Made by a program: the position numbers and the translations under genes. The notes under the pieces were generated by a model. The model had not been told where the DNA came from. It ran no database searches and saw only the letters and a list, made by a program, of their open reading frames with translations. Below are positions 1-9,811 of a DNA stretch of 64,000 bases, piece after piece. Within the stretch, counting starts at the first letter, position 1. Each line of letters starts with the position of its first letter. The DNA lies in NCBI RefSeq assembly GCF_051014445.1, contig NC_135141.1:8804001-8868000 (forward strand). Reading direction: 5' to 3'. Origin of the DNA: Colletes latitarsis. Its lineage: Eukaryota > Arthropoda > Insecta > Hymenoptera > Colletidae.

Positions 1-1000
1 TGTCGGCCAGATCCTTGGATTTTTCTGGCTTGCATCACATAGTAATATGGTACCACACTGAGACAGTCAATTAAGCCTGTATTCGATCAATATTTTAGAG
101 GATAACACCGGTTAGGTCTGTGTTAGGTCTGGAATTTGCCATCATCTCGCTCATACTTTCGCATCTTTCGCAAACCTGTTGGCCAGATCCTGGGCTATTT
201 CTGGTTTGTAGGGCGTAGTAATATGGTACCACACTGAAACAGTCAATTAAACCTGGATTCGAACAATATTTTAGAGGATGACACCGGTTAGGTTTGTGTT
301 AGGTCTGGAATTTGCAATCATCTGGCTCATACTTTCGCATTTTTTCGTAACCTTGTTCGCCAGATCCTGGGTTTTCCTTTGGTTTGGCTCACGTAGTAAT
401 GTCGTACCACACTGAAACAGTCAATTAAACCTGGTTTCGATGTATATTTTAGATGATAACACCGGTAAGGTCTGGGTTATGCCTGGGATTTGCCCTCATC
501 TGGCTCATAATTTCGCTTTTATCGCATACATGTTGGTCAGATCCTGGGCTTTTTCCAGTTTGGATCACGTAGTGATGTCGTACCACACTAAAACAGTCAA
601 TTAAACCTGGATCTGATCTATATTTTAGAGGATAACACCGGTTAGGTCTGGGTTATGTCTGGAATTTGCCCACATCTGGCTCATACTATCGCATCTTTCG
701 CATACCTGTTCGCCAGATCCTGCCTTTTCTTCTGGGGTGGATCACGTAGTAATGTGGTACCACACTGAAACAGTCCATTAAACCTTGGTTGGATCAATAT
801 TTTAGAGGATAACACAGGTTAGGTCTGGGTTATGTCTGGGATTTGCCCTCATCTGGCTCATACTGTCGCATTTTCCGCATACATGTCGGCCAGATCCTTG
901 GATTTTTCTGGCTTGCATCACGTAGTAATGTCCTACCACAATAAAACAGTCAATTAAACCTGGATCTGATCTATATTTTAGAGGATAACACCGGTTAGGT

Positions 1001-2600
1001 CTTGGTTATGTCTGGGATTTGCCCTCATCAGGCTCATAATTCCGCATTTATCGCATACTTGGTGGTCAGATCTTGGGGTTTTCTGGATTGGATCACGTCG
1101 TAATGTGGTACCACACTGAAACAGTCCACTAAACCTGGATTCGATCTATATATTAGAGGATAACACCGGTTAGGTCTGGGTTATGTCTGGGATTTGCCCT
1201 CATCTGGCTCATACTGTCGCATTTTACGCATACATGTCGGCCAGATCCTGGGCTTTTTCTAGTTTGTATCACGTTGTAATGTGGTACCACACTGAAACAG
1301 TCAATTAAACTTGGAGTGGATCAATATTTTAGAGGATAACACCGGTTAGGTCTGGGTTATGTCTGGAATTTGCCCACATCTGGCTCATACTATCGCATCT
1401 TTCGCATACCTGTTCGCCAGATCCTGACTTTTCTTCTGGTTTGGATCACGTAGTAATGTCGTACCACACTAAAACAGTCAATTAAACCTGGATTTGATCT
1501 ATATTTTAGAGGATAACACCGGTTAGGTCTTGGTTATGTCTGGGATTTGCCCTCATCAGGCTCATAATTTCGCATTTATCGCATACTTGTTGGTCAGATC
1601 CTGGGGTTTTCTGGATTGGATCAAGTCGTAATGTGGTACCACACTGAAACAGTCCACTAAACCTGGATTCGATCTATATTTTAGAGGATAACACCGGTTA
1701 GGTCTGGGTTATGTCTGGAATTTGCCATCATCTCGCTCATACTTTCGCATCTTTCGCAAACCTGTTGGCCAGATCCTGGGCTATTTCTGGTTTGTAGCGC
1801 GTAGTAATATGGTACCACACTGAAACAGTCAATTAAACCTGGATTCGAACAATATTTTAGAGGATGACACCGGTTAGGTTTGTGTTAGGTCTGGTATTTG
1901 CAATCATCTGGCTCATACTTTCGCATTTTTTCGTAACCTTGTTCGCCAGATCCTGGGTTTTCCTTTGGTTTGGTTCACGTAGTAATGTCGTACCACACTA
2001 AAACAGTCAATTAAATCTGGATTTGATCTATATTTTAGAGGATAACACCGGTTAGGTCTTGGTTATGTCTGGGATTTGCCCTCATCAGGCTCATAACTTC
2101 GCATTTATCGCATACTTGTTGGTCAGATCCTGGGGTTTTCTGGATTGGATCAAGTCGTAATGTGGTACCACACTGAAACAGTCCACTAAACCTGGATTCG
2201 ATCTATATTTTAGAGGATAACTCCGGTTAGGTCTGGGTTATGTCTGGGATTTGCCATCATCTGGCTCATACTGTCGCATTTTTCGCATACATGTCGGCCA
2301 GATCCTTGGATTTTTCTGGCTTGCATCACATAGTAATATGGTACCACACTGAGACAGTCAATTAAGCCTGTATTCGATCAATATTTTAGGGGATAACACC
2401 GGTTAGGTCTGTTTTAGGTCTGGAATTTGCCACCATCTCGCTCATACTTTCGCATTTTTTCGTAACCTTGTTCGCCAGATCCTGGGTTTTCCTTTGGTTT
2501 GGTTCACGTAGTAATGTCGTACCACACTGAAACAGTCACTTAAACCTGGTTTCGATGTATATTTTAGATGATAACACCGGTAAGGTCTGGGTTATGCCTG
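1001..2600. repeat. local 3-monomer higher-order repeat
   Basis: A distinctive variant (CTTGGTTATG followed by CCTCATCAGGCTCATAA) occurs at 1001, 1529 and 2058, so it returns every 528-529 bp, which is three monomers. The monomers between are also more similar three apart than to their neighbours. The pattern breaks near 2450, where a monomer matching position 1 is spliced to another variant. It is a small old higher-order register, much less regular than the large repeat to the right. Confidence 0.7.
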
Positions 2601-4874
2601 GGATTTGCCCTCATCTGGCTCATAATTTTGCTTTTATCGCATACTTGTTGGTCAGATCCTGGGCTTTTTCCAGTTTGGGTCACGTAGTAATGTGGTACCA
2701 CACTGAAACAGTCCATTAAACCTTGGTTGGATCAATACTTTAGAGGATAACACCGGTTTGGTTTGTGTTAGGACTGGTATTTGCAATCATCTGGCTCATA
2801 CTTTCTCATGTATCGCATACCTGTTGGCCAGATCCTGGGCTTTTTCTGGTTTGGATAACCCTGAAACGGTCAATTAAACCTGGATTGGATCTATATTTTA
2901 CAGGATAACACAGGTTAGGTCTTGGTTATGTCTGGGATTTGCCCTCATCTTGCTCATAATTTCTCATTCTTCGCATACTTGTTGGCCCGATCCTGGGCTC
3001 GTTCTGGCTTGGATCACGTAGCAATGTGGCACCACACTGAAACAGTCAATTAAACTTGGATTGGATCAATATTTTAAAGTATAACACCGGTTAGGGCTGG
3101 CTTATGTCTGGGATTTGTCCTCATCTGGCTCATTCTTTCGCATTCTTCGCAAACTTGTTCGCCATATCCTGGGTTTTCCTCTGGTTTGGATCACGTAGTA
3201 TTGTCGTACCACACTGAAACAGTCAATTAAACCTGGTTTCGATGTATATTTTAGAGGATAACACCGGTTGGGTCTGGGTTATGTCTGGTATTTGTCGTCA
3301 TCTGGCTCATACTATCGCATTTATCGCAAACTTGTTCGCCAGATCCTGGGATTTCCTCTGGTTTGGTTCACGTAATAATGTGGTACCACACTGAAACAGT
3401 CCACTAAACCTGGATTCGATCTATATTTTAGAGGATAACACCGGTTGGGACTGGGTTATGTCTGGCATTTGCCGTCATCTGGCTCATACTTTCGCATCTT
3501 TCGCATACCTGTTGGCCAGATCCTGGGCTATTTCTCGTTTGGGTCACGCAGTAATGTGGTACCACACTGAAACAGTCAAATAAACCTGGTTTCGATTTAT
3601 ATTTTAGAGGATAACACCGGTTAGGTCAGGGTTATGTTTGGCATTTGCCGTCATCTGGCTCATACTTTCGCATCTTTCGCATACCTGTTGGCCAGATCCT
3701 GGGCTATTTCTCGTTTAGGTCACGCAGTAATGTGGTACCACACTGAAACAGTCAAATAAACCTGGTTTCGATTTATATTTTAGAGGATAACACCGGTTAG
3801 GTCAGGGTTATGTCTGGGATTTGCCATCATCTGGCTCATACTATCGCATCTTTCGCATACCTGTTGGCCAGATCCTGGTGTTTTCTGGTTTGGATCACGC
3901 AGTAATGTGGTACCACACTGAAACAGTCAAATAAACCTGGTTTCGATTTATATTTTAGAGGATAACACCGGTTAGGTCTGGCTTATGTCTGGGATTTGTT
4001 CTCATCTGGCTCATACTATCGCATCTTTCGCATACCTGTTGGCCGGATCCTGGTATTTTCTGGTTTGGATCACGTAGTAATGTGGTACCACACTGAAACT
4101 GTCAATTAAACCTGGCCTCGATCAATATTTTAAAGGATAACACCGGTTAGGTCTTGGTTATGTCTGGGATTTGCCCTCATCTGGCTCATAATTTCGCATT
4201 CTTCGCATACTTGTTGGCCTGATCCTGGGCTCGTTCTGGCTTGGAACACGTAGCAATGTGGTACCACACTGAAACAGTCAATTAAACCAGGCCCCGATCA
4301 ATATTTTTAAGGATAACACCGGTTGGGTCTCGTTTAGATAGTCGATTTGCCCTCATCTGGCTCATACGTTCGCACTTTTCTCATAATTCTTGGCTGGATC
4401 CTGGGTTTTCTTCAGGTTTGGATAACGTAGTAATGCGGTACCACACTGAAGCAGTCAATTAAACCTGCATTCGGTCAATACTTTAGAGGATAACACCGGA
4501 TATGTTTGTGTTAGGACTGGTATTTGCAATCATCCGGCTCATACTTTCTCATGTATCGCATACTTGTTGGCAAGATCATGGATTTTCTTCTGGTATGGAT
4601 CAGGTAGTAATGTGGTACCACACTGAAACAGTCAATTAAACCTGGATTGGAACAATATTTTGGAGGATAACACAGGTTAGATCTGGGTTATGTCTGGTAT
4701 TTGCAATCATCTGGCTCATACTTTCGCATTTATCGGATACTTGTTGACCAGATCCTAGGGTTTTACTGGTTTGGATCACGTAGTAATGTGGTACCACACT
4801 GAAACAGTCAATTGAACCTGGATTCGAACAATATTTTAGAGGATGACACCGGTTAGGTTTGTGTTAGGCCTGGT

Positions 4875-4880
4875 ATTTGC
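4875..4880. other. candidate target-site duplication, left of retrotransposon
   Basis: ATTTGC ends the left satellite flank, and the same six bases resume the satellite at 12737-12742. The base before it differs (T on the left, G on the right), and the flanks belong to two monomer variants, so six bases is the most that can be claimed. The monomer phase is the same on both sides, as expected for an insertion inside one monomer. Confidence 0.5.
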
Positions 4881-5289
4881 TGGATTGTTAGGTGGATGTA
4901 GGAGCGAACGGTCGTGTGTCCTCGTCGCTCCAGTCAGGGGGCGGTTTTAGGGGGGGAAAAAAGTGGGGGGAGGGGTCCCACGAGGGGTCAGGGAGTAAGG
5001 TACAAGGGGAAGGAATAAAGGGTTAAAAAGTGCGAGGTTCCATCGTGTAAAGGGCGAGCAGCGAAGGAAAATATATGTGAGGTGACAAATGGCGGTGTCA
5101 AAGTGACAGTTGGAAGTGACAGTTGGATTAGGAGAGCCATTCACGGGAAGAGAGACGAGGACAGGCGGCCTAGGGCGAGCGGAGAGGAAAGGGGGAGTAT
5201 AGACAGCACCGGTGAGTACCCGGAAGGGGGACTAGAACGCTTAGGGTTACAACAAAGAGGAATATAGAAATCCGTAGGATAGAGGAAGT

Positions 5290-5354
5290 AAGATGGCGGC
5301 GAAGAGAAAGACACATGGATGCGCAGATGACGATGTGACGTCATCGCGCATGCG
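5290..5354 (+). promoter_or_regulatory. YY1-, CRE- and NRF1-like motif cluster in the 5' region
   Basis: AAGATGGCGGC at 5290-5300 resembles the YY1/Pho consensus. TGACGTCA at 5336-5343 is a perfect CRE/ATF palindrome. GCGCATGCG at 5346-5354 matches the core of an NRF1 site. Such a cluster is typical of TATA-less CpG-rich promoters and suggests an internal promoter of the retrotransposon, which non-LTR elements need in their own transcript. The motif matches are direct; promoter function is inference. Confidence 0.45.
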
Positions 5355-5842
5355 TTAGCGACAAGACTTGAGCCGCTTTAAGTCAATTTTCGGGAGACTG
5401 ACAGCCCTCCTCGAGGGGGGACGACCCCCACGGGCTTACCCCCGACAGGAGGGATGCCGCGACTGGGAGTTAGATTTCAACTGGATTATAGGAAAAGGAA
5501 CACGGGGGCTTTCACTCGGGAACACTAAATACTCGCGCACGGGTGTTTCACCTACACCAACACTGGGGGGGACACTTCTGCGTCCTCTTCCGGCTAGGGC
5601 GAGGAGGTATCCACAGTGACACAAAGCACCATCACGGAACCACACTAACACCGACGGGGGAGGCGCGGTTCCTCTGGGCCGCGATGCAACCCCTGGAAGG
5701 TGTTGGAGCGGTGACAGGGACGCGATGACGGGAATTTTTACACCTTAAGGCAGACCGATTAAACGAGCACATGGCCGACGGAAGTGACGCAAGATCAACG
5801 AGGTGCGTGCGCCGACCGGGGCGCCGCGGCGCGTGCGCGGGG

Positions 5843-6184
5843 GGCTGGCGTTCCTCGCGGTGGCGTCGCTGGCGCTCAGGTTAGTGTTACGTCATCGCGA
5901 CTGCGCGCTGGGGTCGGGGAGCTTCACGTGGTCGCCGCCGGCGCTGGGGGCGGTTGATGCGTCGCCGGGCCTGCGCGTGGGGTGGGCGAGCTTCGCGGCG
6001 GAGCCTCTGGCGCTATCGGGGTGCTACGTCATCGCGCCTGCGCGTGGGGCCGGTGAGTCCCTCGTGGGCGCCGCCGGCGCTACGGGCGGTGCTACGTCAC
6101 CGCGCCTGCGTGTAGGGGCGGGCGAGCTTCGCGGCGGCGGCTCGGCCCTTCTGGGGCGCCACTTCATCGCACCTGCGCGGTGAG
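5843..6184 (+). repeat. five ~68-bp GC-rich tandem promoter-like modules
   Basis: Five degenerate tandem units share a core of the form TACGTCATCGCGCCTGCGCG followed by a G run, then a GGGCGAGCTTCGCGGCGG-like stretch. The CGTC of the core (CTTC in the last unit) lies at 5890, 5960, 6027, 6095 and 6162, giving spacings of 70, 67, 68 and 67 bp. Each core combines a CRE half-site with an NRF1-like GCGC-TGCGC element. A CCAAT box (ACCAATGG) follows at 6185-6192, with another YY1-like AAGATGGC near 6210 and its reverse GCCATTTT near 6301. Tandem promoter monomers in the 5' region are known from some mammalian L1 families. Here this is an analogy and not a homology claim. The open frame across this stretch is a by-product of its GC content. 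Confidence 0.7.
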
Positions 6185-6419
6185 ACCAATGGCTGGTGAC
6201 AGCGGGGGGCAAGATGGCAGCGCTCTGTTATTTTACCGGTTTGCATATAGTGCGAGGATTAAATTGTTATTTATAGGCAGCGCCACTGGACCTAGCGGAC
6301 GCCATTTTGGAATGTGTGTTGAAAAGCCAAACCGTCTGGCTGGGCGCAGCTACGACACACGAAGACGCTGCGCCTGCGCTGCAGACAAAGCACAGTAAAC
6401 CCCACATACATATAAGAAA

Positions 6420-6965
6420 TGAAATAATACCTGACTGTTTACCTATCTATTTTATTGCAATTTATCATATTTTATGTTACTCGTTACACTCCACCTCGCA
6501 CTATTTCTATTCTATATTATTCTGCTTTATTCTATTTTATTTTACTTTAGTTATCTTTCATTCTAGGATGTTTATTTCCCTACTTCGTATTTACAATCTA
6601 TTTCATTTTCCATTTATCTACTTTATTTTATGTTTAGCCTCTATCTCACTCTCATCACTTCAATACCACCACACTTGATCACACTCTAGTCCCAATACTA
6701 CGTTTAATGCACCCATACTATTTCACGTTTTCATTTTATCCTAATCCTTACCCCCACTCATCCAACGTTTTACCTTACTTTACGCCTATACTCATTCTTC
6801 ACTCTACTCTACTACTTCTCTTTTATCCCTTGTTATTTCACATTCTTCACTCTACATTATATTTTATCCTTATCTATCCTCATTCATCCACATTTTATTT
6901 CATTTTCTGTATGGTCATTTTGTTGCATCTTACTGGGCCACTTATCGGCCATGCCAAGTTACCTT
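6420..6965 (+). repeat. pyrimidine- and AT-rich low-complexity tract
   Basis: About 540 bp built from short TTCTATT, TTTTATT, CACTC and TCATTC words. It has very few G residues on this strand, in sharp contrast with the GC-rich repeats just upstream. Open frames here are low-complexity (Y/F/L/S/H-rich) and show no domain, so I do not call a gene. It could be part of the retrotransposon 5' UTR or an older insertion within it. Confidence 0.6.
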
Positions 6966-7134
6966 AAATACAAATACAACACAATTCCAATTCATTCATG
7001 TCGAAACATCAGCAGCCTAGACCCTCAAGGTAACTGAAGAGGGAAAGACCCAGGTTCACTGAACTCACACATAACGATGTGGGACCCGATAGGGTCTCAG
7101 ATGAAGCTGTGGGTATTGCAACGATAAGGGGAAG

Positions 7135-7432
7135 GAGGGAAAGTAACCCGACGAGGGGCACACACATACAAGGGGACACACACACACAAGGCAGACTAGT
7201 ACAGGACAATGAACACACACTAACGCACACAACAGGCAGACGCAGTAACCCCAGCCCCAGGCACTCTACACACACCCCAAAGAAATACACTCTAATACAC
7301 ACACGCACACGCAGTATGCACTGGACAAACGAACAAACGCACACCAATAGTTTCAGATAATCCAGGAACACAAGGGGGGACTGTGGAAGGGGGACACACA
7401 CACACACTCACACACACACTCAAATACACATT
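7135..7432 (+). repeat. CA-rich microsatellite-like tracts before ORF1
   Basis: Scattered ACACAC runs at about 7160-7190, 7257-7350 and 7393-7425 lie immediately upstream of ORF1. They look like an interrupted (CA)n expansion inside the 5' UTR. Some R1-clade families (Waldo type) target AC-rich repeats, but here the tract is internal to the element and not its target. Confidence 0.6.
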
Positions 7433-8196
7433 CGTAAATCAGTCGGGGCCCGGCCATCCCGACTGGTTTTCTTCTCGGCCATTAATACGACTATGGACAT
7501 GGACAAGGAAAAAAGGCTTTCGGTTACCGGATCAGGGGACTTCGGACCCCCAGATCCCGGCCTGATGGTTGGCGAGCGGGAAGGCCGCCACAGGTCGTCA
7601 TCATACGACTTCCCAGTGCACCTGGTGGGCACCGGGCCAGGGCACAGGATACTGCAACCGGGAGGGGGAAAGGATAAGGGAATGGAAAATAAAAGTAAAA
7701 AGGGGGGGAAAAATACAGTAGGGGGGCACGGTTCCTGTGCTGGGACTGACTCGGAGGACGACACGGACATGGAAGTTTTCCGGACACCGGGTGCCGAGCG
7801 GGTGGTTCCCAGAACAGGAAGCGATAAGATGGGGGGTAAGCCGGAGAGGGCCAGGAGCCCCGTGTCCCCGATATTGGCACCTCTCGATGGGTACGAGCAG
7901 GTCACCATATTCGCCCGGGCCCCCAGAATTAAGAGAACGCCGCCAGGATCTGGACCAGAGATGGACGAGGTCCAGGTAGTGTCCTTAGACTCCGGGGACG
8001 AGGAGAACACTTCGGGAAGGGGGCTACACGGAGAGGGGAAAGAGAGGGCACCGAACAGGAAACCCATCGAAGACCAGGGGGTGGGAACTGGGGGGTGCCT
8101 AAAAGGAGGAACGAAGGGGGAAGAAGGGGAGGCCGAGAAGGGGAAAAGAGGCAAGGTCGGTAACAAGGAGGGGGAAATTATCGAGGAAGTGCGTAA

Positions 8197-8205
8197 GGGG
8201 GGGGG
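8197..8205 (+). other. G9 homopolymer with frameshift in ORF1
   Basis: Nine consecutive G where the reading frame of ORF1 changes from the 7493 frame to the frame of 8283-9824. The direction of the shift fits one surplus G. Homopolymers of this length are prone both to replication slippage and to basecalling error. Confidence 0.7.
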
Positions 8206-9811
8206 CACACAAAGGCGGGGAAACTGAAGCCCGTAAAGTCGAGAAAGAAGCGAACGGGGGAGCGATTATTGACCGCGAAAGCATGCTCGCCGAAATGCAG
8301 AGGGTCGACTGTCAGCTGGAAGAAAAAATTGGAATGCTGGAGGAGGAACTGAAGGGGATCGAGGACTTTCTGGGAGCAGACAAGAGCGCCGGACTTTTCT
8401 ATGCCTCCTGCAGGAAGAGGGTCACAAAATGCGCGGAAATACTGAAAGACATGAGAGGGAACGGAAACGCGAGAAGGAACCTGGGAATCATGGTCGTTGG
8501 CTACATCAAGGAGGGGAAAGGAAGAGGGGAAAAGGGCGGGCTGACCACATCGGGGGTTGGCACTCAGACGGAGGGGTATGCAGGCAGCAGAAATGTGGCC
8601 ACACAGACCGCGGAACCTACAAGAGGGGGGGAGGCACTGTCTGTCGCGGGACACGGGGGCCCCGTGGCCACCCAGACTGCAAAAAGGAAGGGCGGTACCC
8701 CTCCCATTGACGCAAGAAACCCCGACGGGGGAAGGAAGGTTAGAAGAAGGTTCCTGACAATGGGGGGCATGGTAGAGACGGGGGACAAACTCATAAGAGA
8801 AAAGGGAGAACGGGGAAGAAAAAGGGGGGAAGGGGATACGGGAGACGAAGATGCCTTCCCTCCCCTTCCCTTAACGGAGGAGGAGGACCGTGGAGCGGGA
8901 AGCACACGCAAAGGGCCTACTGATGGCTGGGAGGTGCAGAGAAGGTCGAAGAGAAAAGAAAGAAAGAAGAAGGAAACGGAAGACACGGGAGGAAGGGAAA
9001 TCGGAGGAGACTCGATTGACAATGGAAGGGGAAAGGAGGAATCCGGGGCGGGTAAGGCCCCGAAAACCTCCAAGGGCCCGCGAAACGAGGCTATTACGGT
9101 AAAGGCTGCAAGTAAGACCTACGCGGAGGTCTTCCGATCACTCGCTGGGAAAATGGGAGGAAAACTGGATGAGGTCCGGAAGGTGCGGAGGACACGTACA
9201 GGGGACCTTATTCTGGAACTCAGTGGGGAAGGAAGTGCGGCCACGACCTCTGAGGCCATTAGAGGGGAAATGGGGGAGGAGTACACGGTCAGGGCACTCA
9301 CCCCCAGGATTGAGATCGAGGTTAGGGATCTCGACCCGATCGTGGAGGGGAAGGATATCCTGACGGCGGTGGCCGCCCACTGTGGGGCACAGGGGGCAGG
9401 GGATGCCAGGATAAAGGTCATCAGGAACACCTTTGGCGGAGGAAGGCTGGCGGTTGTTGATGCCCCCCTCAGATGGACACGGGGGGGAGACTTTGCGAAA
9501 GGACCGAGGCTCAGGATCGGCTTCACCGTCTGTCGCCTACGGGTAGCACCAAAGGTACAGCGGTGTTACGGCTGCCTGGACTTCGGCCACGTAAGGGCCT
9601 CCTGCCCGCTGGGGAGGGGAGGGGCTAACCTGTGCCACAGGTGTGGCCAGGAGGGTCACGTGGCGCGGACTTGCACCTCGCCACCGTTTTGCATACTATG
9701 CAAACGAAGGGGGGTCCCGACCGGAGGCCTCGGACACCCGCCGGGGTCGGGGGCATGTCCGGTATATCGGGATTTCCTTCGAGGGGTCAGGGGTGACCCG
9801 GCACCTTCACG

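Larger units (their letters stand above)
1..4880. repeat. ~176-bp satellite array, left block
   Basis: Head-to-tail monomers: the motif TACCACACTG recurs at 51, 227, 405 and 581, a spacing of 176-178 bp. Recognisable monomer segments in order are CAGTCAATTAAACCTGG, ATATTTTAGAGGATAAC, ACCGGTTAGGTCTGG, ATTTGCCCTCATCTGGCTCA, TTTCGCATCTTTCGCATAC and TTGGCCAGATCCTGG. Monomers vary and are arranged as a mosaic. The segment at 1-165 recurs at 2292 (offset 2,291, 13 monomers), and 131-410 recurs at 1717 (offset 1,586, 9 monomers). Nearly identical neighbouring monomers carrying CACGCAGTAATG lie at about 3545-3960. No gene is visible. The block ends abruptly at 4880, in the middle of a monomer, where the retrotransposon begins. 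A centromeric or pericentromeric role is possible but is inference. Confidence 0.97.

Noticed and set aside
5803..6183. GC-rich 126-codon frame
   Set aside because: Produced by the ~68-bp tandem repeats; Ala/Gly/Arg-rich and shifts with repeat phase.
6307..6967. Frames in the pyrimidine/AT-rich tract
   Set aside because: Low-complexity translation (Y, F, L, S, H) of a simple-sequence region; no domain.
7420..8208. Long minus-strand frame opposite ORF1 (262 codons)
   Set aside because: Shadow of a G-rich coding strand: proline/serine-rich with no domain, while the plus strand carries recognisable Gag.
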